Shown here one piece after another: positions 1-7,945 of a stretch of 64,000 nt of DNA (the stretch's first letter is position 1; every line of letters starts with the position of its first letter). The position numbers and the translations under genes are program-made. Source of the DNA: SG8-30 sp964406445 (GTDB taxonomy: Bacteria; Pseudomonadota; Gammaproteobacteria; Steroidobacterales; Steroidobacteraceae). The DNA lies in the NCBI GenBank assembly GCA_964406445.1, contig CAYORU010000013.1:14359-78358 (forward strand). Reading direction: 5' to 3'. Under the pieces are notes generated by a model. The model was not told where the DNA came from and did no database searches. It saw nothing but the letters and a program-made list of their open reading frames with translations.

Positions 1-564
1 GTGCTGATGGTCGGCTTCATGAACCGCCAGGCGCTGCGCGAGACGCTGTCCTCGGGCCGGGTCACCTTCTTCAGCCGCAGCCGCCAGGCGCTGTGGACCA
101 AGGGCGAGACCTCGGGCCACTACCTGGACCTGGTGGAGGCGAGCGCGGACTGCGACCGCGACACCATACTGGTGCTGGCGCGGCCCAACGGACCGGTCTG
201 CCACGCGGGCACGCCGACCTGCTTCGCGGCGGCGGCGGACACCGCTTCCGGCCAGCTGTCGTTTCTCGCGCGGCTCGAGGAAGTGATCGCCGAGCGGGTC
301 GCCGGGCGGCCGGAGGGCAGCTACACCGCGCGGCTGTTCTCGCAGGGCGCGGCGCGCATCGCGCAGAAGGTCGGCGAGGAAGGCGTGGAACTCGCGCTCG
401 CCGCGGTCGGCAACGACGACGCCAAGGTCGTCGGCGAGGCGGCCGACCTCGTCTACCATCTGCTGATACTGCTCAGGCAGCGCGGCCTCGCGCTGGCCGA
501 CGTGGCCGCCGAGCTTGAACTTCGGCACGAGAGCCGCACCGGCCAGCGCGCAGCCGAGGACTGA
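1..564 (+). CDS. hisIE: Bifunctional phosphoribosyl-AMP cyclohydrolase / phosphoribosyl-ATP pyrophosphatase, 5'-truncated
   Basis: This is the C-terminal 187 residues of the histidine biosynthesis enzyme that hydrolyses PR-ATP to PR-AMP and then opens the adenine ring. The visible cyclohydrolase part has LWTKGETSGHYL and the metal-binding set CDRDT and CHAGTPTC. The second domain has the pyrophosphatase stretch IAQKVGEEGVELALAA followed by EAADLVYHLL. The family normally has about 20-30 more residues before LMVGFMN, so the true start lies upstream of the window and the GTG at base 1 is only an internal valine codon. The stop lies four bases before the next gene's GTG, so the two are probably co-transcribed. 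Confidence 0.95.
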   Translation: MLMVGFMNRQALRETLSSGRVTFFSRSRQALWTKGETSGHYLDLVEASADCDRDTILVLARPNGPVCHAGTPTCFAAAADTASGQLSFLARLEEVIAERVAGRPEGSYTARLFSQGAARIAQKVGEEGVELALAAVGNDDAKVVGEAADLVYHLLILLRQRGLALADVAAELELRHESRTGQRAAED

Positions 565-568
565 GCCC

Positions 569-778
569 GTGACCCCCGCGACCCTGCTGCTCCGTTACGC
601 CCGCCGGCTGCGTTTTCCATGGCTGCTCGCACTGACCGCGGCGCTGTTCGTCGCGAACCTGCTCGTGCCGGACCCGCTGCCGATGGTCGACGAGCTGCTG
701 CTCGGGCTGGTCACGCTGGTGCTCGCGGCGTGGCGCCGCCGGCCAGACGCATCATCAGGAGCGCAGCCGCCGCAGTGA
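569..778 (+). CDS. Small two-helix membrane protein (DUF6116-like)
   Basis: A 69-residue protein beginning at a GTG four bases after the hisIE stop; a longer in-frame reading would overlap hisIE and is not needed. An N-terminal RYARRLRFPWL stretch is followed by two hydrophobic segments (about residues 16-31 and 38-54) joined by PDPLPMVDELLLG, and the tail is short and basic. Layout and size resemble the DUF6116 family of Xanthomonas relatives, whose function is unknown. The family name is recalled, not searched. Its last 68 bases are also coding, in antisense, for the end of the facing MFS gene. Confidence 0.75.
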   Translation: MTPATLLLRYARRLRFPWLLALTAALFVANLLVPDPLPMVDELLLGLVTLVLAAWRRRPDASSGAQPPQ

Positions 779-1895
779 CGGCCGCCGCGGCGAGGAAGGC
801 CACCGCCGGCCCTGCCGCTTGCCAGAGCAGGCCGAAGAGCACCGCGCCCGGCAGCGCCACAAGACCGGTCGCCAGGTGATAGACCCCGAAAATGGTTCCC
901 CGCAGCGCCGACGGCGCCAGGTCGCCGACCATCGAGCGCTCGGCTGCCTCGGTGGCCGCGAGCGAGCCCGCGTACGCCGCGAACAGGATCCAGACGGCAG
1001 CGCCGGCCGCGGGCGCGAGCGCCAGCAAGGCGAGCAGCGACACCCGCAGCAGCCAGCCCCAGACGAGCACCACGCGCGTTCCGAGACGGTCCGAGAGTCG
1101 CCCGGCCGGCGTGGCGACCAGCATCTTGACGAGGCTTGCCGCCGCCCAGGCCAGCGGCACCATCGCGATCGGCAGCCCCGCGGCGGTCGCCCACAGCACG
1201 ATGAACGCTTCCGGCACCGCGGCCAGCGACAACAGCGCGGCGGCCAGCACCAGGCGGCGCAGGCCCGCGTCGAGGCTGCGCCAGGAGGCCGCGGGCGCGG
1301 GCAGGACGGCGAGCGGGGGGTCGGGCGGCAACCCGAGGACGATGAGCGCGAGTACCGCGAGGCCCGGCACGAGCGACCAAAGGAACACGCTCGACAGCTC
1401 GCTGCCGGCGGTCAGCAGGGCGAAGGCGCAGAGCGGTCCGATCACCGCGCCCGCGTGGTCCATGGTGCGCTGGAAGCCGAAGGCGCCGCCGCGCGCCCCG
1501 GCGGGCACGGCCGCCGCGATCATTGCGTCGCGCGGCGCGGTCCTCAGGCCCTTGCCGACGCGGTCGAGGAACCGCAGCGCCAGCACGAAGCCCCAGGCAG
1601 TGGCGACGGCGACTGCAGGTCGCACCAGCACGGACAGCGAGTAGCCGCCGAGCACCAGCCGCCGACCGCCAAGGCCGCGATCGGCAAGCCGTCCCGACAC
1701 GACCTTGAGGACGCTGGCGGTCGCCTCCGCCACGCCCTCGACCACCCCGACGATTGCAGGGCCCGCGCCGAGCGCCACGGTCAGGAACAAGGGCAGCAGC
1801 GGGGTAATCATCTCGCTCGCCGCGTCGTTCAGCAGCGAGACGAAGCCCAGGACCAGGACGGTGCGGGGCAGACGGCCAGCGACGGTCGGCTGCAA
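711..1895 (-). CDS. Major facilitator superfamily transporter
   Basis: A 394-residue inner-membrane carrier with about twelve hydrophobic segments. The loop between helices 2 and 3 has RLADRGLGGRRLV, a form of the MFS signature. Residues around 105-125 read RFLDRVGKGLRTAPRDA, a motif seen in a widespread group of drug-efflux-like MFS proteins of unknown substrate. The central loop is proline-rich. The gene stands alone on the minus strand, 15 bases downstream of the lysAC stop, so it could be read through from lysAC. Its 3' end overlaps the facing DUF6116-like gene by 68 bases. The substrate cannot be inferred from sequence. Confidence 0.85.
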   Translation of the reverse strand: MQPTVAGRLPRTVLVLGFVSLLNDAASEMITPLLPLFLTVALGAGPAIVGVVEGVAEATASVLKVVSGRLADRGLGGRRLVLGGYSLSVLVRPAVAVATAWGFVLALRFLDRVGKGLRTAPRDAMIAAAVPAGARGGAFGFQRTMDHAGAVIGPLCAFALLTAGSELSSVFLWSLVPGLAVLALIVLGLPPDPPLAVLPAPAASWRSLDAGLRRLVLAAALLSLAAVPEAFIVLWATAAGLPIAMVPLAWAAASLVKMLVATPAGRLSDRLGTRVVLVWGWLLRVSLLALLALAPAAGAAVWILFAAYAGSLAATEAAERSMVGDLAPSALRGTIFGVYHLATGLVALPGAVLFGLLWQAAGPAVAFLAAAAVTAAAALLMMRLAGGATPRAPA

Positions 1896-1910
1896 GGCCA
1901 GAGCCTCGCT

Positions 1911-4490
1911 TCAGAGCGCGAGTTCGGGCGCGGGCGGGCGCAGGTTGTAGCTCGAACCCATGACGTGGCCGTAGGCGCCGGCCGTGGCCACCAGCAGAAC
2001 GTCGCCCTCGCGCGTCACCGGCAGGCGCCGTTCGTGGCCCAGGAAGTCGCCGGTCTCGCAGATCGGCCCCACGACGTCATACAGCTCGTCCGCCGGATCA
2101 TCGAGCCGCGTCAGGTTGACGATCTCGTGGTAAGCGCCGTATAGCGCCGGGCGGATCAATGAATTCATGCCGGTCGCGACGCCGAGGTAGCGCTTGGCGC
2201 CCTTGCCCTTGAGCTGGGTCACGCGCGCCAGCAGCACGCCGGCCGCGGCCACGACGTAGCGTCCCGGCTCCAGCCAGAACTCCAGCGCCGGCGCCTCCGT
2301 GCGCAACGCGGCCAGCGCGTGGTCGAGCGCGTCGAGGTCGAGCGGCAGCGCGCCGGCGCGCTCCGGCACGCCGAGCCCGCCGCCCAGGTCGAGTACGCGC
2401 ACCGAGCCGAAGCCGCGCGCGACCTCGAGCAGGGTCCTGGCCGTGTCGGTCCAGTTGTCGAGGGAGAAGTTGCCGCTGCCGGTGTGCGCGTGCAGCCCCG
2501 TCACCGTCGCGCCGCAGTCCATGATCGCCGCGCGCAATTCGTCGAGCTCGAACAGCGGCACCCCGAACTTGGAGTGAACGCCGCCGGTCCGGACGTGCTG
2601 GTGATGGCCGTGGCCGCGGCCGGTGTCGATGCGCACGAAGATCTCGCGCCCCTCGAAGAGCTCCGGCCAGGCGCGCAGCACGAACACGTTGTCGACGGTC
2701 GTGCGGATGCCCCCGGCGAGCGCCCAGGCGTACTCCTCGCGCGGCGCGAAATTCGGCGTGAACAGCAGCCTGCCCCGGTCGAGACCGGGGAGCGCCTCGC
2801 GGACGCGCTCGACCTCGCCGCGCGAGACGCATTCGAACGAGAGCCCGCAGTCCGCGACCGCCTCGAGCACCTCGCGATTGGCGTTGGCCTTGATGGCGTA
2901 CAGCGCCCGGCCGAGCGAGCGCATCGAGGCGAGCGACCGCGCCTGCGCACGCACCGTATCGAGGTCGTAGACGTAGGCGCAGTCTCGGCCGTCGAGCCTC
3001 GCAAGGAGGTCGGCTCGCCGTCGCGACCACCAAGGCGTCGCCGGCCGGGCGGCGGCCGCCGGCGGGGCGTGCAGCTGCTGCCAGGTCGGACCGAGCACGG
3101 GGTCGCCGGGCGCGGCGCGGATCAGCAGCTCGTGCAGCTGCGAGACCAGCCGGTCGCCCTGGTCCTCGTCGATCACGAAGGTGAAGTTGAGGTCGTTGGC
3201 GGCCTGGCTGATCAGGTGGATCTTCCGTTCCTCGAACAGCTCGAAGGCCTCGCCGAGCCGGTGGATGATGCCGCGGATGTTCCGCCCGAGCAGCGAGAGC
3301 GAGGCGCAGGGGCCGATCAGGCGCACGCGGCAGAGCGCGGCGAGGTCCTCGACCAGGCCGTCGAGCGCCGCCGCGTCGAGGGTGTTGGCCTGAGGGTCCA
3401 GCGAGACGGTGACGTTGGTCTCCGAGGTCGAGACCAGGTCGATCGACAGCCCGTGCTCCTTGAAGACCCGGAAAGCGTCGGCGAGAAAGCCCACCTGGTG
3501 CCACATCCCGGGGCTGTCCATCGACACCAGCGTGATGCCCTTGCGCAGTGCGATCGCCTTGACCTGCGCTCCGCTGTCGGCCGGCGTAGCGCTGATGACG
3601 GTGCCGGGCTGCTCCGGTGCCGGAGTCGAGTAGACGTGCAGTGGGATCGAGTGGGTGCGCACGGGCAGGATGCAGCGCGGATGCAGCACCTTCGCACCGC
3701 TGGTCGCGATCTCCTGCGCCTCGTCGTAGTGCAGCGACTTGAGCAGCCGTGCGTTCGGCACGGTCCGCGGGTTGGCCGAAAACATGCCGGGCACGTCGGT
3801 CCAGATCTCGAGGCGCGTCGCCGACAGCCTGGCGGCGAGGTAGGCCGCAGAGGTGTCGGAGCCGCCGCGTCCGAGGAGCACGGTGTGCCCGTCCTCGTCG
3901 CGGGCGATGAAGCCCTGCGTGACCACGACGGCGCTCGCCGAGGCGAGCCGCGCGGCGAGCGCCGGCTCCGGCGTGAAGTCGCAGGTCGCGGACAGCACGG
4001 AGGCGCGATCGGTCGCGCCGCGCCGCGGCGTCGCCGAGAGCAGCGTGCGGGCGTCGACCAGCCTGGCGTCGAGCCCCAGCGACGCGAGGTAGGCCGCGCC
4101 CAGCTCGGTCGCCATCAGCTCGCCGGCCGCCATGACCCGGGCTCGCACCCGGTCGCTGACCTCGCCCACCAGCGCGATTCCGCTCGCGATCTTGCCGAGA
4201 TCCGCGACGTGCCGCTCCAAGCCCGGCGGCAGCGCCACGCCGAGCTCGGCCGCCAGCGCCACGTGGCGCGCGCGGACTTCCTCTATCACCGACGCGTGCG
4301 ACCCCTCGAGCGCGGCCGCGAGCAACCGCTCGAGCCGATCAGTGACGCCGGACAGCGCTGAGTGGACCACGACCGGCGCCTCGCCCGCTGAGAGGCAGCG
4401 GCGGACGATGCTGGCGATGCTGCGCCAGTTCGCGAGCGACGACACGCTGGTGCCGCCGAACTTCAGCACGACAAAGCGGGTATCGTTCAT
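1911..4490 (-). CDS. lysAC: Fused aspartate kinase / diaminopimelate decarboxylase
   Basis: One 859-residue protein carries the first and last steps of lysine synthesis. Residues 1 to about 300 are aspartokinase, with the ATP-site start KFGGTSVSS and the loop LLGRGGSDTSAA; two ACT-like regulatory segments follow to about 480. The C-terminal part is a fold-III PLP decarboxylase: YAIKAN holds the PLP lysine, GLHAHTGSGNFS and VLDLGGGLGVPE follow, and GPICETGDFLG supplies the active-site cysteine and acidic residues. The order kinase-then-decarboxylase matches the fusion known from Xanthomonas relatives. No lysine riboswitch was recognised upstream. A 67-aa gene precedes it and probably shares its promoter. 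Confidence 0.96.
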   Translation of the reverse strand: MNDTRFVVLKFGGTSVSSLANWRSIASIVRRCLSAGEAPVVVHSALSGVTDRLERLLAAALEGSHASVIEEVRARHVALAAELGVALPPGLERHVADLGKIASGIALVGEVSDRVRARVMAAGELMATELGAAYLASLGLDARLVDARTLLSATPRRGATDRASVLSATCDFTPEPALAARLASASAVVVTQGFIARDEDGHTVLLGRGGSDTSAAYLAARLSATRLEIWTDVPGMFSANPRTVPNARLLKSLHYDEAQEIATSGAKVLHPRCILPVRTHSIPLHVYSTPAPEQPGTVISATPADSGAQVKAIALRKGITLVSMDSPGMWHQVGFLADAFRVFKEHGLSIDLVSTSETNVTVSLDPQANTLDAAALDGLVEDLAALCRVRLIGPCASLSLLGRNIRGIIHRLGEAFELFEERKIHLISQAANDLNFTFVIDEDQGDRLVSQLHELLIRAAPGDPVLGPTWQQLHAPPAAAARPATPWWSRRRADLLARLDGRDCAYVYDLDTVRAQARSLASMRSLGRALYAIKANANREVLEAVADCGLSFECVSRGEVERVREALPGLDRGRLLFTPNFAPREEYAWALAGGIRTTVDNVFVLRAWPELFEGREIFVRIDTGRGHGHHQHVRTGGVHSKFGVPLFELDELRAAIMDCGATVTGLHAHTGSGNFSLDNWTDTARTLLEVARGFGSVRVLDLGGGLGVPERAGALPLDLDALDHALAALRTEAPALEFWLEPGRYVVAAAGVLLARVTQLKGKGAKRYLGVATGMNSLIRPALYGAYHEIVNLTRLDDPADELYDVVGPICETGDFLGHERRLPVTREGDVLLVATAGAYGHVMGSSYNLRPPAPELAL

Positions 4491-4548
4491 GGGCGATGAA
4501 TGTCCTGCGGGCCGCGCAGGCGGCAGGCATCGACGGCCGGCACGGCCG

Positions 4549-4752
4549 TCAGGCTTCTTCGTCGAAGAAGTCGGACAGTTCGCGCTTCAGGCGTTTCTCG
4601 GCGAGCACGTCTTCGACCCGGCTCCAGGCCGCCTGCTGCGACCGCCGCCCGGGCTTGGGCCGGCGCTCCACGCCGCCGAGCAGCTTGTCGAGGTCTTCCT
4701 CGCTGCCGGCCTCGAACTCGTCCTCGAGGCTGAACTCTTCACGTGCGCTCAT
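4549..4752 (-). CDS. Small acidic conserved protein (PA3496-like)
   Basis: A 67-residue soluble protein with a strongly acidic first third (many Glu and Asp), a basic middle RRPKPGRRSQQ, and the ending WSRVEDVLAEKRLKRELSDF followed by acidic residues. That W/R-x-VED-x2-E-x-RLK pattern is shared with small gammaproteobacterial proteins called PA3496 family, whose suggested role in envelope integrity is weakly supported. It starts 62 bases after a good promoter and lies 58 bases upstream of lysAC. An AAGGAC ribosome-binding site precedes the ATG. The gene is real by composition and context; the family name is tentative. Confidence 0.7.
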   Translation of the reverse strand: MSAREEFSLEDEFEAGSEEDLDKLLGGVERRPKPGRRSQQAAWSRVEDVLAEKRLKRELSDFFDEEA

Positions 4753-4813
4753 GGGACAGAAAGTCCTTCCGACTCAGTCTATTACGGTCCGAACTTTCAG
4801 TATCGGGCAGCGC

Positions 4814-4841
4814 AATATATACGAACGGCCGGCCAGTTCAA
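4814..4841 (-). promoter_or_regulatory. Sigma-70-type promoter for the 67-aa gene and lysAC
   Basis: On the minus strand, TTGAAC (4841-4836) is separated by 16 bases from TATATT (4819-4814). Transcription would start near 4807 and reach the 67-aa gene after about 55 bases. The -10 region sits in a run of alternating A and T that stands out in this GC-rich sequence. The same ten bases, AATATATACG on the plus strand, recur in the promoter at 5978-6006. Confidence 0.55.
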
Positions 4842-4856
4842 CTGCCCCGGGCGGGG

Positions 4857-5687
4857 TCAGGCTCCCCCCTCGTCCCAGTCGACTTCGACCGCGGCGCCCG
4901 GCTCCAGTCCCAACGTCCGAGCCGCATTGCCTTCCACGCAGGCCGCCTCCAGCACGCCGAAGGCATTGACCAGGGCGACGCAGCTGCCCGGGGCCGCTTC
5001 GCGGTAGGTGCGCACCCAAGGCAGCCTGTGCGCCCCGAAACGCACCCTCGCAGATTCCAGTCGTTTCTCGGGAGTCATCTCCAAGTTACTGAAAAGATTG
5101 CCGTATCGATCAACCAGAAGCACCTCTCCCCGCCACGACCGCGCGGTCATGTCAGGCACCGGGGAAGCATCGGCCACGGCGTCCGTGACTACCGTTCCAA
5201 GATTCTCGAAACGGAGCGTGCCAGCCGCCAGCCGACCGGCCAGCGGCGCAAACAGGTCGCGCCCGTGGAAGGTGGCGGACGGCGACGGGTGCAGCGTGGC
5301 GAGCAGTTCCGGACTGACGGCCCGGGCCTCAGCCCCCGGCTGTACGAACAGGCGGCCGAGGAGCCCATTGTCGGGTGCGAGCAGCACCTGGCCCTCCAGC
5401 CAGACGGCGAGCAGCCGCCGGCCGGTGCCGACCCCGGGATCCACGACCGAAAGGTGAACGGTGCCGGGCGCGAAGTCGCGGCGCAGGCGCGCCAGCCAGA
5501 ACCCGGCCTCGGCAGGGCGGTAAGGAGTGACTTCGTGGGTCAGGTCGACGATGCGCGCGCCCGGGCAGGCGCCCAATATGCGTCCCTTCATGGCGCCGAC
5601 GAACGGGTCGCGGGTGCCGAAATCGGTCAGCAGGGTGACGATGCCGTTCGGGTCGAAGTGCCTCGCGTCGGCAGCGGATCCGGTCAC
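4857..5687 (-). CDS. SAM hydrolase (SAM hydroxide adenosyltransferase, DUF62 family)
   Basis: A 276-residue enzyme of the fluorinase/chlorinase fold, which in most bacteria hydrolyses S-adenosylmethionine to adenosine and methionine. Family signatures are VTLLTDFGTRDPFVGAMKG at the N-terminus, DLTHEV, the loop HLSVVDPGVGTGRR, and LAPDNGLLGRL; the C-terminal domain ends with EGNAARTLGL. It starts at GTG 5687. The partner genes give no pathway context. A housekeeping role in SAM homeostasis is the default reading; halogenases of this fold are rare and nothing here suggests one. Confidence 0.88.
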   Translation of the reverse strand: MTGSAADARHFDPNGIVTLLTDFGTRDPFVGAMKGRILGACPGARIVDLTHEVTPYRPAEAGFWLARLRRDFAPGTVHLSVVDPGVGTGRRLLAVWLEGQVLLAPDNGLLGRLFVQPGAEARAVSPELLATLHPSPSATFHGRDLFAPLAGRLAAGTLRFENLGTVVTDAVADASPVPDMTARSWRGEVLLVDRYGNLFSNLEMTPEKRLESARVRFGAHRLPWVRTYREAAPGSCVALVNAFGVLEAACVEGNAARTLGLEPGAAVEVDWDEGGA

Positions 5688-5715
5688 GCGGGCGCGATGC
5701 CCGGGGGCAGCGCCA

Positions 5716-5934
5716 TCAGCGACATTTCTCGAGGCACCGCGAGTAGTCGTCGTCGCACTTCTGGGCCTCGGCCTCGCTCGCCGCCTTGGCCATGCACTTG
5801 TCCGACTGGTCGTCGCAGCGCGCCACGCATTGCTCGTCCGCCTGCGGCGTCGCGTCCTCCGCCGTGGCGAACGGCGGGGCGCCAGCCAGCGCCAGTGCAG
5901 CGAGGCCGCTGCGGAAAATCTTGCTCGGGGTCAT
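5716..5934 (-). CDS. Small secreted protein with mirror-symmetric cysteine spacing
   Basis: A 72-residue protein. The ATG at 5934 has a GGAG ribosome site and a promoter at 5978-6006; a longer reading to 6006 would start before that transcript. Residues 1-25 look like a Sec signal peptide (basic start, LAALALAG core, ATA before ED). The mature part has six cysteines at 36, 40, 47, 60, 67 and 71, a spacing of CX3C-X6-C-X12-C-X6-CX3C that reads the same in both directions. The rest is rich in Asp, Glu, Ala and Lys and probably helical, so a disulfide-stapled helical hairpin in the periplasm is likely. I do not recognise a named family. Confidence 0.75.
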   Translation of the reverse strand: MTPSKIFRSGLAALALAGAPPFATAEDATPQADEQCVARCDDQSDKCMAKAASEAEAQKCDDDYSRCLEKCR

Positions 5935-5977
5935 CGGGTTCTCCGGAGTTGCCGGCCACGGCGGGCCGACGCGCGAA

Positions 5978-6006
5978 TATATACGGCGCAATCCCGCGCC
6001 CTGCAA
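5978..6006 (-). promoter_or_regulatory. Sigma-70-type promoter for the cysteine-rich secreted protein
   Basis: TTGCAG (6006-6001 on the minus strand) lies 17 bases from TATATA (5983-5978). The predicted start of transcription near 5971 leaves a leader of about 37 bases. It shares the ten-base core AATATATACG with the promoter at 4814-4841. Confidence 0.5.
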
Positions 6007-6050
6007 TGCCCGCGAAGCCTGCGCCCGGGGCGCTGAACGCCGGATGAACG

Positions 6051-6872
6051 TCAGCGTCCGAGGGCCGTCCAGAACATCCTGGCCGCCACGGCGAGCAGGA
6101 AAGCGCCGAAGGCGCGCCGCAGGGCCCGGCGCGACAGGCCGTGGGCGATCCGCGCCCCCAGCGGCGCGGCCAGCACGCTGGCCGGCACGAGGATCGCGAG
6201 CCCGGGCAGGCTGACGAATCCGACACTCGCCGCCGGCAACCCCTCGCGGCCGAACCCGAGCAGCGCGAAGCCGGCCGCGGCAGGCAGCGCGACCCAGAAG
6301 CCGAGCCAGGCCGAGGTCCCCACCGCGGCGTGCATGGACAGCCCCAGCCTGGCCAGCAGCGGCACGGACAGCGTCCCGCCGCCGATGCCCATCATCGCCG
6401 ACACGAAGCCGATCCCGGCGGGCAGGGCGCGCGGCGCCGCCGTGGCCATGGCGCCGCCCTCGCCCGCCGGCTCCCGGCCGCGCCGCCCGAGCATGATCAC
6501 CGCCACCGACAGCGCCACCACTCCGAACACGATCCGCAGCGTCGTATCGCTCGCCAGGCCGGCCGCCACGGCGCCCACCGCCGCGCCGAGCGCGACCGGC
6601 GGGATCCAGCGCCGCGCGACGCCCGCGTCGATCGCGTCGCGCCGGCGATGGGCGCGCGACGAGGCCAGCGCCGTGGGCACGATGGCGGCGAGCGAGGTCC
6701 CGACCGCGACGTGCATGCGGATCCCGACCGGCACGCCGGCGGCGGCGAGCGCGATCTCGAGGGCGGGAACCATCACGATGCCGCCGCCGACGCCCAGCAG
6801 GCCGGCGAGCAGTCCGCCGGCCGCGCCCGCGAGGCCGACGAAAGCGGCGAGCGCGAGGATCTCCGTGGCCAT
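6051..6872 (-). CDS. TauE/SafE-family (sulfite exporter-like) permease
   Basis: A 273-residue membrane protein with about eight hydrophobic segments in two repeats, each containing the family's glycine-rich motif: GGLLAGLLGVGGGIVMVPAL near the N-terminus and FVSAMMGIGGGTLSVPLL in the second half. The family exports sulfite, sulfoacetate or other small organic anions; the substrate here is unknown. The ATG at 6872 overlaps the stop of the kinase gene (ATGA), so it is translationally coupled as the last gene of the aldehyde dehydrogenase operon. It might move an anionic product or substrate of that pathway. Confidence 0.88.
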   Translation of the reverse strand: MATEILALAAFVGLAGAAGGLLAGLLGVGGGIVMVPALEIALAAAGVPVGIRMHVAVGTSLAAIVPTALASSRAHRRRDAIDAGVARRWIPPVALGAAVGAVAAGLASDTTLRIVFGVVALSVAVIMLGRRGREPAGEGGAMATAAPRALPAGIGFVSAMMGIGGGTLSVPLLARLGLSMHAAVGTSAWLGFWVALPAAAGFALLGFGREGLPAASVGFVSLPGLAILVPASVLAAPLGARIAHGLSRRALRRAFGAFLLAVAARMFWTALGR

Positions 6873-7945
6873 CAGCCGCCGCGCAAGGACTTCCCCCCGG
6901 CCGTGCGCTCCGCCGCCCGCAGGAGCGCCACCACCGCGCCGCCGAGCCGGGCGAACCGCGGGTCGCGGGTCTCGCCGCGGACGAAGCGCAGGTAGATCTG
7001 CTGCGCGACCACGGCGAGCCGGAACAGGCCGAAGGCGAGGAAGAAGTCCATGTCGGCGAGTGCCCTGCCGCTCGCGGCGGCGTAACGCGCGAGCACCTCG
7101 GCGCGCGTCAGGCTGCCGGGCAGGTGCGTCGGGAGCGTCCGGGTGGCCGCGAACCACGGCGGGTCGTCGGCCTGCACCCAGTAGGCCAGCGCGCAGCCCA
7201 GGTCCATGCGCGGGTCGCCGAGCGTCGCCATTTCCCAGTCGAGCACGCCGGCGAGGCGCGCCGGCTCGGCGGCGTCGAATACCACGTTATCGAGCTTGTA
7301 GTCGTTGTGCAGGAGCGCCGCGCCCAGCGGCTGCGCGGGCGTGGCCGAGACCAGCCAGGCCGTCAGCGCGCCCACCTCCGGCGATTCGTCGGTGCGCGAG
7401 CGTTCGAATCGCCCGATCCAGCCCTCGACCTGGCGGCCCGCATAGCCCTCTGGACGGCCGAGCGCGCCGAGCCCCGCGGCCGCGTAGTCGACCCGGTGCA
7501 GCTCGACGAGGACTTCGACCAGCGCCTCCTGCTGCGCGCGCACCAGCTTCGGCGTGGGCTCGAGGCCCGCGGGGTAGTCGCGGCGCAGGATCACGCCGCG
7601 CAGGCGCTCGGCGACGTAGAAGCGCGCGCCGATCACCGACTCGTCCTCGCACAGCGCGAGCGCCGCGGGACAGTAGGGAAACACCGGCGCCAGCGCGCGC
7701 AGCACCTGGAACTCACGCGCCATGTCGTGCCCGGACTTCGGCCGGGTCCCGGACGGCGGACGGCGCAGCACGTACTCGCCGCCGGGCGTCGAGAGCAGGT
7801 AGGTGAGGTTCGAGTATCCGGCCGGGAACTGGCTGATCTCGAGCGGACCGCGGAATCCGGGCAGCTCGCGCGCGAGCCAGGCCTCGAGTCGTGCCGTGTC
7901 CGGCGCCTCGCCGCCGCGAATCGGGCGCGATGCGTCCTCGGGCAT
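6872..7945 (-). CDS. APH-family kinase associated with acyl-CoA dehydrogenase (ACAD10/11 kinase- or LvaA-like)
   Basis: A 357-residue phosphotransferase. The nucleotide loop is PAGYSNLTYLL (41-51), the ATP-positioning part YVLRRPPSG (58-66), the catalytic loop HNDYKLDN (213-220) and the metal motif DWE (236-238), so all kinase residues are in place. The N-terminal half of mammalian ACAD10/ACAD11 and Pseudomonas LvaA belong to this group and phosphorylate the 4-hydroxyl of hydroxyacyl-CoAs. Here the kinase overlaps the stop of an acyl-CoA dehydrogenase by ATGA, the split form of the same pair. The 4-hydroxyacyl-CoA substrate is inference; aminoglycoside resistance is unlikely in this context. 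Confidence 0.87.
   Translation of the reverse strand: MPEDASRPIRGGEAPDTARLEAWLARELPGFRGPLEISQFPAGYSNLTYLLSTPGGEYVLRRPPSGTRPKSGHDMAREFQVLRALAPVFPYCPAALALCEDESVIGARFYVAERLRGVILRRDYPAGLEPTPKLVRAQQEALVEVLVELHRVDYAAAGLGALGRPEGYAGRQVEGWIGRFERSRTDESPEVGALTAWLVSATPAQPLGAALLHNDYKLDNVVFDAAEPARLAGVLDWEMATLGDPRMDLGCALAYWVQADDPPWFAATRTLPTHLPGSLTRAEVLARYAAASGRALADMDFFLAFGLFRLAVVAQQIYLRFVRGETRDPRFARLGGAVVALLRAAERTAGGKSLRGG

Noticed and set aside
819..2144. 441-codon plus-strand frame opposite the MFS gene
   Set aside because: No motif, very rich in Arg, Gln and Gly, and it runs through the MFS gene into the end of lysAC in antisense.
2319..4361. Long plus-strand frame opposite lysAC
   Set aside because: Composition is Arg/Ala/Gly/Glu-rich with no recognisable motif, as expected for the antisense of a GC-rich gene.
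4753..4856. A lysine riboswitch upstream of the lysAC unit
   Set aside because: The 104-base gap already holds a promoter and a short leader, too short for a lysine riboswitch, and none of its conserved stems were seen.
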